Both the position numbers and the translations under genes were made by a program. A DNA stretch of 64,000 nt from Orobanche coerulescens (Eukaryota > Streptophyta > Magnoliopsida > Lamiales > Orobanchaceae). The DNA lies in the NCBI GenBank assembly GCA_033398695.1, contig CM065815.1, positions 103,010,501-103,074,500 on the forward strand, in the 5' to 3' direction. Under the pieces are notes generated by a model. The model saw nothing but the letters and a program-made list of their open reading frames with translations, searched no databases and was not told the origin of the DNA. Shown here in pieces: positions 1 through 11,508 of this stretch (within the stretch, counting starts at the first letter, position 1; every line of letters starts with the position of its first letter).

Positions 1-123
1 TCCCGGATATCAATGCAAAACATGAACGTTCACACAATCAATAATGATAAACAACTAATATCTCAAAACGGGAATATCAATGACATGATAACCCCACACA
101 AGATCGACAAGGATCAACCACGA

Positions 124-440
124 ATGAGAATACCATGATGTGGTAACTCCAACAAGATCAATAAGAGTCGACAACCATAAATACCAACGGTACGATAAAC
201 TCCAATAAGATCAATAAAGGGTCAACAACCGAGAATACTGATGACACAGTAAACTCTAACAAGATCAATAAGGACCAACAACTGGGAATACCAACGATAC
301 GGTAACTCCAACAAGAGCAATAAGAAATCGACAACCGAAAATACCGACGACACGGTAAACTCCAATAGGAATAATAAGGGATCAACAACCGAGAATACCA
401 ACGGTAAGGCAAACTCCCAAACGGAATCAATAAGGATCAA
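124..440. repeat. About 54-bp minisatellite inside LTR
   Basis: Units containing AACTCCAACAAGATCAATAA followed by a GACAACC...AATACCAACG block recur about every 54-60 bp. The other LTR (about 4776-5140) has one extra unit at 4801-4854, so the array length changes by whole units. Confidence 0.8.
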
Positions 441-1080
441 TAACGAACGAGACTACCAATGATAGGGGGAACTCTAAACGAGATTAATAAAGGATCGATA
501 ACAAACAAGTTTACCATCGATATGGTAACTCCCAACGAGATCAAAAAAGGATCAACGGGAACAGATACACGAGAGAATAAAATCGTCAACCATATACAAG
601 TCATATATATACGGGATTTCAAAGACAACCCGAATATCGAACAGATCCAATTATACATGGACTGTGAACAACCAATCAATAAGACTCAAGATGGACGTCA
701 CGATACGCTCGATCCGGACATGTGTCCGTGTACAAGCCAACCACGGTATTGATCAGATACTCGTCTGGTCTCGTACCTAATCAGCCTCACGAAGTACGTC
801 TCGTGTGCACGGTTCAATATGAGGTTGAAACCAACACATGCTACACGTGCCCGCCCCGAAAATCCTACACATGAACGATCAGAACGTATCTGACTCCAGA
901 TATGCCACGATACAACATGACAACAAACCACGAAGAAACGCATATCCATCAAGGATCAGAAGACTTCCCAAAAGAGCAACAGTAACTCGATCATGAAAGA
1001 CTGACACGACCATAATGTCATATTTCCGTCAGACAACAGTCCACATCATGCTCAACAATGCTTATAATATTAACACATAA

Positions 1081-1385
1081 ACCCCAAGGCAGCAGCCAAG
1101 GGTCACAGAAGCATCTCACAGGAATACTCCGGAACATAGGTGCCATATAGGTCTTATCCCCTAACACAGTTCATGCAATCACAGAATACCCCAAGGTCGC
1201 AACCAAGGGTCACGAAAGTATCCACACAGGAATACCCCAGAACATAGGTGCCATATAGGTCTTATCCCCTAACACAGTTCATGCAATCACAAAATACCCC
1301 AAGGTCGCAACCAAGGGTCACGAAAGTATCCACACAGGAATACCCCGGAACATAGGTGCCATATAGGTCTTATCCCCTAACACAT
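1081..1385. repeat. Three tandem 108-bp repeats in LTR
   Basis: The block GAACATAGGTGCCATATAGG begins at 1132, 1240 and 1348, exactly 108 bp apart. The same triplet is in the other LTR at about 5781-6085. A shorter, diverged pair of tandem units (about 77 bp) sits at the comparable place in the full Tekay LTRs (15462 and 15539). Confidence 0.85.
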
Positions 1386-2772
1386 CGGCCCAACAGATTA
1401 CATCTCAAAGAAAGAGCACATCACAAAACGTAACAAACAATGATGCACACTCACCGCATGAAATATCAACACACACATGCAATAATGCAACAGGATGATT
1501 ATCATAATCCAACAATATTAATTTACCTCAAGCTGGAGACGCTAACCTTTCCACGACCAACCGCCCTGAACGAATACACGGTTTATCCGAAAAATCCAAA
1601 ATGAAGTACAGTCCATAAATAATACCAAACCACCATCCCGAGTTCAATATTGACACGATAACTAACCTTGATATCCAACTTCTCATGCAATAGACCAAAC
1701 TTAATTCACATCTCCGTTTCCTCTAGACGTCTTAAAATCATATACATTATGATTTATCTTAGTCCAAAAATACATACATACCACCATTCCGACAATTCTT
1801 ATTCCATAATACCATTGCTATATGAATCATAAATGAAATGAAAACGAAATCATTTATTAACATTATAAACTGAGCAAGCATAACTTGCCTCGATACCAAT
1901 ACGATGAAGTTGTTACTAGTCCCGTCGTCTTCATCTAAAAGCTCCGCAGCCCCGACTCACCGCAGCACAACGGTTAATATCAACGATCACCTAACGCAAC
2001 CTAATACAATAATCAATCAACGATACGTTCGATAACAATCAACAACCGGTATAATCAACTAATCAAACTTAATGGTATCTCGATCATACGAAATCAAACC
2101 ATATCAACTCTTACCAATAAGAATACAAGCCGAATTTCGATAATCAATAGTTCTATCAACGTCTACAACATTCTTAGTTCCGACTTAAATCTTTATTTCG
2201 GCTTAATACGACTCATCCTTGTAAATGCATAGGAATTCATTACCGGTTTTCATCACGAATGATCACATACCAAAATTACCATAATCCTTCCAATTTACGG
2301 ACATATATCATTCAAGAATTCTTCAAGAACATGAATTAATCCATAATCATGTTTGAAGCCAATAAAACGACGTAATTCAATGTGTTCTAACATCTAACCA
2401 TCATCTAATCCATATTCCAAGGCATATATCATTTTGTTCTTCAATATACGATTCGTATAACCTCAAAATCATAACAACAATACCATAATCATCACTATAC
2501 GAAGAAGAACATCAACACTAACATCAAAATCCAAAATCAAGGGGTAGAGTTCATCAACATACCTTTTGAAGATGAATAATACAATCAAACACTTCCAAAA
2601 CTCCAAGAACTCCAAGTTTCAAGCTTCCAATCATTTTCATCAAAGTCTTAATGAAGGTAAAAGGGTCTGAAATGGGTTTGAGAGTGAAGAGGGACGAGCT
2701 GGTGAGGAGGAAATGTGTTTCATATCGTGAACAAATGAAAGACCAACTCTTATTTTATAAATTGCTCATCTC

Positions 2773-3170
2773 ATTACGTACGTTAAGTCCCAACCTTAAC
2801 GTACGTAAGGCCTTTAGCGTACGCTATATGTCCTGTATAGCGTACGTAATCGTCGTCCAGGGTTAACTGTACTATTTTGTACTTTGCGTTACGTACGTAA
2901 TACCATCCTATAGCGTACGTAATGTAGCAGTTGATTTGCTACAGTATCAACCCATATTACGTACGTAATATGCCATGCATAGCGTACGTAATGCCGAGGT
3001 TGACTCGCCTGTCCACATCCTGCGCCAAAAGCAGCCGACACCGGGTCCCACCTGCCGACCACGGCTCGATCCTGTCTGAATTCCTTCTTAACGTACGTAA
3101 TGTACATTCCTTAACGTACGTTAATCCTGCTTACTTACGTACGTAAGACTCCTTACATAGCGTACATAAT
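2773..3170. repeat. Palindrome array TTACGTACGTAA / TAGCGTACGTAA in U3
   Basis: About twelve copies of a 12-bp palindrome-like motif built on CGTACG (TTACGTACGTAA, TTAACGTACGTTAA, TAGCGTACGCTA and hybrids) lie in 400 bp, often in pairs. The array is repeated in the right LTR at 7471-7869. In the element's own orientation it lies about 360-760 bp from the start of the LTR, i.e. in U3 upstream of the presumed promoter. The function is unknown. Confidence 0.85.
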
Positions 3171-3531
3171 GGCTTTTCATACCTAGCCATTTATGCCCTT
3201 GTCTGTCGTCTCAATAAACCGAACACATACACACGACATACCGAATACATGTATTTGTTCTGATAACATTTCCATACGATACATCTGATGCACGATATCC
3301 TCAATTACAACTGTCGACCAAGTACGGCAACCATACAAATACTCATACGGTATATCCGACATCGAAAACACACCAAGCATGTAATATCCTAGAATCAAAA
3401 TAACCTCGATAGACATACTGGCGACTGTCACGGTTTCCAAAATTATCCACTCATATCGTGTCGGTCCCACTGCATGCACATCCCGGATAAAATAATGCGA
3501 AAAATTCATAGTGAAATTCTAGGATATTACA

Positions 3532-3926
3532 TATACACCCACTTAAATAAGTTTCGTCTCGAAACTCAAAGACTGGCTGTCATAATCAGTATCTCAATCC
3601 CGAAATATCTCAAAATCACGACACCATACTCAAATAATCATCATCAAAACTGAAATAAGTAAAAGAACATACTTACAGGTCCGTGAAGTCGATGATCTTC
3701 CGTGATACCAGCATACGACTCCCATACAAAGTCTCAACACACTAACAACACACCGGCATCGCAAATACAACAATTTGAAAATATTTCAAAAATTTTGAAA
3801 CCTCCAAAATCGGTTTGACTCAAAAGTTAGAAAATCATTTTCAAAAGTCATGCTACTACCGCACCGGTAGAGCCACATAACACACACGCCCGGGTTTTAC
3901 GAAACCCAAGCTCTGATACCATCTTC
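3532..3926 (-). other. Internal region of giant-LTR element, non-coding
   Basis: This is the whole internal DNA of the element. It has no ORF of note. Its left edge holds a purine-rich tract on the minus strand and, at 3550-3566, the inverted repeat AGTTTCG-TCT-CGAAACT. The same inverted repeat sits beside the polypurine tract of the autonomous Tekay element (17044-17060). Its right edge holds the primer-binding site. It therefore keeps the two reverse-transcription priming sites and little else. Confidence 0.8.
3910..3921 (-). other. Primer-binding site (initiator-Met tRNA)
   Basis: On the minus strand it reads TGGTATCAGAGC, the usual plant primer-binding site for tRNA-iMet, five bases from the LTR edge at 3927. 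Confidence 0.9.
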
Positions 3927-6900
3927 TGTAACACCCCCAAAACTGACCGGGAATATTACAGCGCCGTGGGCACCATATTGGAACCCACAAGGCTAAAATC
4001 ATTTTCGCAAACGTTTAAAAATGCAAAAAGGCCCTTTGAAAGTACACACACACGCAGCGGATGAAAACTCAATTCAAAGAATACTGAAAGCCATTTTAAA
4101 ATATACACGCGGAGCGGATAAAAACATAATTAAATACATTTGCAGTGGAATTAGAAAAAACAGAAAAGAATAGACAATCCCAACAATCATGCCATAGCCA
4201 GTATCACCGGAAAGCTCATCCTTTCACGACCGCTACTAGCTCAAACTCCGAGTACCTAAAAGATAAAGCCCATGATGGGGTCAGCCATAATACTCAACAA
4301 TGATAACGATCACATCACAAAAACAATACATATCAATGTAATTACAAGGTGAGAATAATTCCAGTGTAGTCTTACCGACATAACCTTACCAACCCATCAC
4401 AATCCATATCGAATCAATCCTTACCATAATCACGTCTCGCGTTCTTAAGTGATGGATGAGTTCAGAGTAACCACCTGAGTTGTATCCGAAACGATACCAA
4501 GATTCTCAAACATAAACATATCTCCAAAATGGAATAATCTGGCCAAGTCCGATTCTGTCCGCGGGATCGCACAATCGGATTCCAATTCTGATAAAACCGA
4601 TATCACACGGTACATCTGTAAACCAACCGTCCCGAGAAAATGGCAAGTCCCGGATATCAATGCAAAACATGAACGTTCACACAATCAATAATGATAAACA
4701 ACCAATGTCTCAAAACGGGAATATCAGTGACATGATAACCCCACACAAGATCGACAAGGATCAACCACGAATGAGAATACCATGATGTGGTAACTCCAAC
4801 AAGATCAATGAAGAATCAATAACCGAGAATACCAACGATACGGTAAACTCCAACAAGATCAATAAGAGTCGACAACCAAAAATACCAACGGTACGATAAA
4901 CTCCAATAAGATCAATAAAGGGTCAACAACCGAGAATACTGATGACACAGTAAACTCTAACAGGATCAATAAGGACCAACAACTGGGAATACCAATGATA
5001 TGGTAACTCCAACAAGAGCAATAAGAAATCGACAACCGAAAATACCGACGACACGGTAAACTCCAATAGGAATAATAAGGGATCAACAACCGAGAATACC
5101 AACGGTAAGGCAAACTCCCAAACGGAATCAATATGGATCAATAACGAACGAGACTACCAATGATAGGGGGAACTCTAAACGAGATTAATAAAAGATCGAT
5201 AACAAACAAGTTTACCATCGATATGGTAACTCCCAACGAGATCAAAAAAGGATCAACGGGAACAGATACACGAGAGAATAAAATCGTCAACCATATACAA
5301 ATCATATATATACGGGATTTCAAAGACAACCCGAATATCGAACAGATCCAATTATACATGGACTGTGAATGACCAATCAATAAGACTCAAGATGGACATC
5401 ACGATACGCTCGATCCGGACATGTGTCTGTGTACAAGCCAACCACGGTATTGATCAGATACTCGTCTGGTCTCGTACCTAATCAGCCTCACGAAGTACGT
5501 CTCGTGTGCACGGTTCAATATGAGGTCAAAACCAACACATGCTACACGTGCCCGTCCCGAAAATCCTACACATGAACGATCAGAACGTATCTGACTCCAG
5601 ATATGCCATGATACAACATGACAACAAACCTCGAAGAAACGCATATCCATCAAGGATCAGAACACTTCCCAAAAGAGCAACAGTAACTCGATCATGAAAG
5701 ACCGACACGACCATAATGTAATATTTCCGTCAGACAACAGTCCACATCATGCTCAACAATGCTTATAATATTAACACATAAACCCCAAGGCAGCAGCCAA
5801 GGGTCACGAAAGCATCTCACAGGAATACTCCGGAACATAGGTGCCATATAGGTCTTATCCCCTAACACAGTTCATGCAATCACAGAATACCCCAAGGTCG
5901 CAACCAAGGGTCACGAAAGTATCCACACAGGAATACCCCAGAACATAGGTGCCATATAGGTCTTATCTCCTAACACAGTTCATGCAATCACAGAATACCC
6001 CAAGGTCGCAACCAAGGGTCACGAAAGTATCCACACAGGAATACCCCGGAACATAGGTGCCATATAGGTCTTATCCCCTAACACATCGGCCCAACAGATT
6101 ACATCTCAAAGAAAGAGCACATCACAAAACGTAACAAACAATGATGCACACTCACCGCATGAAATATCAACACACACATGCAATAATGCAACAGGATAAT
6201 TATCATAATCCAAAAATATTAATTTACCTCAAGCTGGAGACGCTAACCTTTCCACGACCAACCGCCCTGAACGAATACACGGTTTATTCGAAAAATCCAA
6301 AATAAAGTACAGTCCATAAATAATACCAAACCACCATCCCGAGTTCAATATCGACATGATAACTAACCTTGATATCCAACTTCTCATGCAATAGACCAAA
6401 TTTAATTCACATCTCCGTTTCCTCTAGACGTCTTAAAATCATATACATTATGATTTATCTTAGTCCAAAAATACCATACATACCACCATTCCGACAATTC
6501 TTATTCCATAATACCATTGCTATATGAATCATAAATGAAATGAAAACGAAATCATTTATTAACATTATAAACTGAGCAAGCATAACTTGCCTCGATACCA
6601 ATACGATGAAGTTGTTACTAGTCCCGTCGTCTTCATCTACAAACTTCGCAGCCCCGACTCGCTGCAGCACAACGGTTAATATCAACGATCACCTAACGCA
6701 ACCTAATACAATAATCAATCAACGATACGTTCGATAACAATCAACAACCGGTATAATCAACTAATCAAACTTAATGGTATCTCGATCATATGAAATCAAA
6801 CCATATCAACTCTTACCAATACGAATACAAGCCGAATTTCGATAATCAATAGTTCTATCAACGTCTACAACATTCTTGGTTCCGACTTAAATCTTTATTT

Positions 6901-8231
6901 TGGCTTAATACGACTCATTCTTGTAAATGCATAGGAATTCAATTACCGGTTTTCATCACGAATGATCACATACCAAAATTACCGTAATCCTTCCAATTTA
7001 CGGACATATATCATTCAAGAATTCTTCAAGAACATGAATTAATCCATAATCATGTTTGAAGCCAATAAAACGACGTAATTCAATGTGTTCTAACATCTAA
7101 CCATCATCTAATCTATATTCCAAGGCATATATCATTTTGTTCTTCAATATACGATTTGTATAACCTCAAAATCATAACAACAATACCATAATCATCACTA
7201 TACGGAGAAGAACATCAACACTAACATCAAAATCCAAAATCAAGGGGTAGATTTCATCAACATACCTTTTGAAGATGAATAATACAATCAAACACTTCCA
7301 AAACTCCAAGAACTCCAAGTTTCAAGCTTCCAATCATCTTCATCAATGTCTTAATAAAGGTAAAAGGGTCTGAAATGGGTTTGAGAGTGAAGAGGGACGA
7401 GCTGGGGAGGAGGAAATGTGTTTCATATCGTGAACAAATGAAAGACCAGCTCTTATTTTATAAACTGCTCGTTACGTACGTTAAGTCCCAACCTTAACGT
7501 ACGTAAGGCCTTTAACGTACGCTATATGTCCTGTATAGCGTACATAATCGTCGTCCAGGGTTAACTGTACTATTTTGTACTTTGCGTTACGTACGTAATA
7601 CCATCACTATAGCGTACGTAATGTAGCAGTTGACTTGCTACAGTATCAACCCATATTACGTACGTAATATGCCATGCATAGCGTACGTAATGCCGAGGTT
7701 GACTCGCCTGTCCACATCCTGCGCCGAAAGCAGCCGACACCGGGTCCCAGCTGCCGACCACGGCTCGATCCTGTCTGAATCCCTTCTTAACGTATGTAAT
7801 GTACATTCCTTAACGTACGTTAATCCTGCTTACTTACGTACGTAAGACTCCTTACATAGCGTACGTAATGGCTTTCATACCTAGCCATTTCTGCCCCTGT
7901 CTGTCGTCTCAATAAACCGAACACATACACGCGACATACCGAATACATGTACTTGTTCTGATAACATTTCCATACGATACATCTGATGCACGATATCCTC
8001 AATTACAACTGTCGACCAAGTACGGCAACCATACAAATACTCATACGGTATATCCGACATCGAAAACACACCAAACATGTAATATCCTAGAATCAAAATA
8101 ACCTCGATAGACATACTGGCGACTGTCACGGTTTCCAAAATTATCCACTCGTATCGTGTCGGTCCCACTCTGTACAGTACATCCCAGATAAAATAATGCG
8201 AAAATTCATAGTGAAATTCTAGGATATTACA
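3927..8231 (-). repeat. Right (5') LTR of the giant-LTR element, 4305 bp
   Basis: It runs from TGTAACACCCCC to GGATATTACA and so has TG...CA ends. It contains the 54-bp minisatellite (about 4776-5140), three 108-bp units (5781-6085) and the palindrome array (7471-7869), each matching the left LTR. At 4.3 kb it is long for any plant LTR. No convincing protein is encoded. Confidence 0.88.
7471..7869. repeat. Palindrome array, second copy
   Basis: This is the same dozen CGTACG-centred palindromes as at 2773-3170, with a few point changes. Some changes break a palindrome (for example AACGTATGTAA at 7788-7798), so the copies are drifting after insertion. Confidence 0.85.
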
Positions 8232-9142
8232 CTATAAAAAGAACGGAAAACCAGATTCATATTTGGAATACTAGAAAAACCTTCCCCTGATTTATTTAAA
8301 AGTTTTTACATGCATGATTAATACATAAAAAGTTTATCAACAATAAAATAAGCTTCTAGTGTGGCAATTGAGTGGCTTCATCAAAATTTTAATCGAATGT
8401 CATACATGTATCAGTATACTTGGCAAATATATAACAGCTACCGAACTTTTGATAATTTATGTGCTGCAAGTTATCATAACTATTCACAGAACATGTTTAA
8501 CTAAAAGAAACTATTCACATAACATCTTACGAAAAGTTATTTCCTTCTCATACCAAGTTCTAAACTAGATCACCTTAATCCTATTGTCTTGGTAGTTGGC
8601 AAGATCGCAGGCGAATAGTTTGCCAGAAAGAAATAAATTTTAAGATTCTATATCAAACTATTCCCACCGTGCACATATGTATGGTTTGTAATATGCATAT
8701 TTTCCAAAGCAATAGTGCACAAATTTCAGAAAAATTTAGTAAAAAGGCACACAGTATTCACATCACGAGTCATGGCAATCATAACTATGCCTAAAGTCTT
8801 CATTGAATATATTATATTTTGAACACACTCTAATTATCCAATTTATCTAGTATAAATGAAAGCTGAATGAAAACAACCTGAGAAAGAGATGACTAACCTA
8901 GAAGACAAGAACAGTTTCTAATATCGATTCAAAATCCTGTGTTTCTACTGCGCAAGTAGAAGAAAAACGTGTTAAAAGAAGTTTCTAGAAGTTAATAACT
9001 GAAGAGCGTACAATCAATGGTTTACTTTCCCGCCTGTTTGCCAAGAAAATAAAGTTTTATGTCCGAGTAAAGATAGGTGTCCATTACTTGGGGCATCCTT
9101 GGTTAAGCCATCTTGACATTCAAAACCAAACAAATATTATTT
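8232..9142. other. Non-repetitive AT-rich DNA, no gene seen
   Basis: This is AT-rich sequence between the giant-LTR element and the 3' end of the unknown ORF. I see no long ORF, no repeat shared with the rest of the window and no RNA gene. It may be host DNA at the insertion locus. Confidence 0.5.
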
Positions 9143-9148
9143 TTTATT
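9143..9148 (-). terminator. Poly(A) signal AATAAA (minus strand)
   Basis: AATAAA on the minus strand, about 210 bases past the stop of the 174-aa ORF. This is consistent with a 3' UTR, though the surrounding sequence is AT-rich and the hexamer could be chance. Confidence 0.4.
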
Positions 9149-9355
9149 GATAGGATAACTCGATACAACATCATACTTATTTAAATATAAGTTAATAGAG
9201 TACAACAACAGTAAAGAGAAAGGTTTCTTTTATGGATAAATTCCCAACCCTCTTACAATTTCAATATAGAGGTTTGCAGCCAACTGATACACACCCTTAA
9301 GGTTGAGATAGTCCTCTGTGAAGATCTCCCTTAAGAGAGTCAGGGGTAGGATTTG

Positions 9356-9880
9356 CTAAGAGAAACTCAAATCTATTATGTCAGCCTTAACAACTTCAGT
9401 TTGGGTCTGATGATCAAGAACACACACCACAACTTGAACTTGAACTTTTTCTACATGGATTATGGTAGGAAGACCAACCGGCTCATCCAATACGAGTAAG
9501 CTGGGGAAGTTGCTTCCATTTATTTTAGGCATAATGTCACAAGTTATTAGAATATGATTCTTACGCTTCAAGGCTGGGGAGAATCCAAGACTTTTGGATA
9601 CATAAAATGACTTGAAAAGGGTGTATGATACCGCATCAGTCCCGAGCAGTTTTAGATGAGGGCAGGGCAATGTTACACAATTTTTTCCATTATGGGCTGT
9701 GACTAACTCAGAAATCAGTTTTGGTTGATGAGGATCATTCTCAACAAACCAAAATAAGTTTTCCTGCATAGCTGTGAAAAGAGCATCTTTCATATTTCTC
9801 TCAGCATATAATGTTAACTCCTTTATATCAATAGAGGAGTTACAAACTTTAAGATGTTGGAGAAGGAATATGTTTTCCAT
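9356..9880 (-). CDS. Unknown 174-aa ORF, possible last exon of a host gene
   Basis: I do not recognise this protein. It opens at ATG 9880 and closes with TAG at 9356. It has ordinary amino-acid composition, no low complexity, no signal peptide and no clear membrane segment. Leucine-rich stretches near the start (LLQHLKVCNSSIDIKELTLY) vaguely recall LRR-type plant proteins, but no repeat register can be set. It is followed by a plausible 3' UTR and AATAAA. It shares no sequence with the transposons around it. The start may really be an exon boundary. It could also be a decayed gene fragment. Transcript evidence is absent. Confidence 0.4.
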   Translation of the reverse strand: MENIFLLQHLKVCNSSIDIKELTLYAERNMKDALFTAMQENLFWFVENDPHQPKLISELVTAHNGKNCVTLPCPHLKLLGTDAVSYTLFKSFYVSKSLGFSPALKRKNHILITCDIMPKINGSNFPSLLVLDEPVGLPTIIHVEKVQVQVVVCVLDHQTQTEVVKADIIDLSFS

Positions 9881-10135
9881 GAGTGGTTGATTATAATCCC
9901 ATTCTCATGCCATCTCAGTACACATCGCAACCACATAACAACTTCGGGAATTTGGGCACCATACACTATACATTAATGTTGTGAACAATTTTCAATCACT
10001 AGTTCAAAATTGGAGTAAATTAAGTTTAAAATATATATTGTATCTCACAGAACCCTCCATGGTAATAACTACCAACATGACTAAAAAGTGTCGTACATAG
10101 AAAGGGAAGGGACCAGGAGGAACATTTATGAATAC

Positions 10136-10225
10136 CTGGACAGTCAAAAACTAAATAATCATCATCCATGTAATTATTCAACTCTTCCGTCAGCCAAGCA
10201 TCCATATTATCTTCCAGTTGCGTGA
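10136..10225 (-). pseudogene. Single exon of a GPN-loop GTPase 3-like (QQT family) gene
   Basis: The minus strand reads LTEELNNYMDDDYLVFDCPG after a QLED start. This closely resembles the plant GPN3/QQT segment ending at the DCPG box, which is the Walker B/G3 motif of these GTPases. GPN GTPases help assemble and import RNA polymerase II. The exon is 90 bp with a TAG acceptor edge at 10226 and a donor (CAG then GTATTC) at 10131-10135. I found neither the upstream P-loop exons nor the downstream exons in the flanking non-transposon DNA. It is therefore best seen as a fragment, or as a gene whose other exons are displaced or lost. The family call rests on one short exon. Confidence 0.6.
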
Positions 10226-10468
10226 CTGCTACCTAAGGCTCTAGACATATCAAACCAGCATATGAAAGCAAGAAACCTCGAATTGTTCATCTCAGTCCAT
10301 CACTTTACTGAAAGATAAGAAGACTGGTATAACAAAGATACGTGTCCGAGTAAATTTACACATAAAAATAAAGCCGAAAAACTCACAAAAATACAAGAAA
10401 CGCAAAATTAAAAATAGGGTTTATACAAAATTAAACCTAAAAAAAACAAGCTTCAAAATTAAAAATAG

Positions 10469-10473
10469 GATTT
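10469..10473. other. Left TSD of gag-only element (gattt)
   Basis: gattt here pairs with ggttt at 14791-14795 on the other side, with one mismatch. This is compatible with a 5-bp target-site duplication that has since mutated once. Confidence 0.55.
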
Positions 10474-11508
10474 TGTTGTTGCCCGAAATATTATCCGAAG
10501 ATAGATATTGCGGGAATGGACGGACAACAAACAAGGTTGCGGGAGCACTTCCGAGGGGGTGTAAAAAACACAAGATTTGCTGGGGTTGTTAATCCCAGGC
10601 TTGAATACTCTCGCGAGATGTTATTAATACGAATATTCGTGGATACAAGTATTAATGTAAGAATCTAAATACAATGAGTGTAAAAGATCCTATTTGTCTA
10701 GCTCTTGAGCGAAGCTTTGGTGTTCTTGCTCTCTGCCAATCGTCTTCTGTGTGAGAGAGGCTAAGAGAGAAGAAAGAACCGAGAGATAGTTGTTGCCAAG
10801 AGTGAGAAAGCCAAGTTGAATGCTGAATCAGGGAGCGAGTTCCGAGAGTTCAGAGTGTTGGCCGAGAATCCAAGTTCTGAGAGGAAAAATCCGGTCCTTG
10901 TCCAAGTGCAGGCAGCCTTCTATTTATAGGGGCTGAGATGCCTTGTTTTCTGGCGGGCGATCGCCTTTAAGTCACATGGGCTGTCTGCATAAAGCTTGTG
11001 GCTGCTGCTGGCAGCCAGCTGTGCGGTCCAATGAGGAGCCGGCACGCGTCCTGAGTTGCTGTCACGGGCGGTCCTACTGACACCTTTCGGCGGGCCTGTC
11101 GGTTGGTGGAAGGATGCTGACAGGCTGTGGTCAACGGACCATGTGCATCAGCGCCTTTTCCGGATCTGCATGTGGGTCTTGTTCCGAGCTTCGGCCTTTG
11201 CCGACTGGATGATCATCGGCTTCGCGCATCGGCCCTTGCCGACTGGGCTATCGATGGCTTCGCACATAGGCCCTTGCCGACCGGACGATCGATGGCTTCG
11301 CGTGGCATGAGGAGTTCGCCACTTGGTCGGTCGCCAGGAGTCGATCGCCAAGTACCGAGAGACGATCGCCTTCAGATGTTGATCGCTCGGTGCCGGGACT
11401 TGTCCTGGGACCGTCGGCTGGCCGATCTGTCTTGGCTGCTCGGCTATGGCTAGGTCGCCTGGTCTCTGAGGTGATCGCCGGTCGAGGCGTATAATTCTCG
11501 ACATAACA
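10474..11508 (-). repeat. Left (3') LTR of gag-only element
   Basis: TG...CA-type ends, matching 13757-14790. It includes about three tandem 36-bp units at 11190-11300 (GCCCTTGCCGACTGG...GATGGCTTCGC), also present in the right LTR. GC content rises sharply in the part toward 11500. Confidence 0.87.

Larger units (their letters stand above)
1..3531 (-). repeat. Left (3') LTR of the giant-LTR element, truncated by window edge
   Basis: This stretch matches 4647-8231 almost base for base and ends AGGATATTACA like the right LTR. It lacks about the first 720 bp of the right copy because the window starts inside it. It also lacks one 54-bp repeat unit present at 4801-4854. The differences I see are scattered, mostly transitions and small indels. 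Short open frames within it are not conserved as proteins between the copies and are taken as non-coding. Confidence 0.85.
1..8231 (-). mobile_element. Non-autonomous Tekay-related LTR retrotransposon with giant LTRs (left end outside window)
   Basis: Two long direct repeats (1-3531 and 3927-8231) flank only 395 bp. The right copy starts TGTAACACCCCC and ends ATTACA. Just inside it is a minus-strand primer-binding site complementary to initiator-Met tRNA, and just inside the left copy is a short purine-rich stretch, so the element reads right to left. The start resembles the LTR of the full Tekay element at 21955, including the shared ATTACAGCGCCGT stretch. No gag or pol is visible anywhere in it. 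It is inferred to depend on an autonomous relative. Bases 8232-8236 (ctata) are the expected right TSD; the left one lies outside the window, so the insertion cannot be checked. Confidence 0.85.

Noticed and set aside
158..5653. Repeated 70-97 aa ORFs with Ser/Val/Tyr-rich text on both strands
   Set aside because: They are frames through the 54-bp minisatellite of the giant LTR; both LTR copies differ by a whole repeat unit and by stops, so there is no sign of protein selection.
11056..11453. Overlapping GC-rich ORFs of 84-118 aa
   Set aside because: They lie in the LTR of the gag-only element over 36-bp tandem units; high GC keeps several frames open on both strands.
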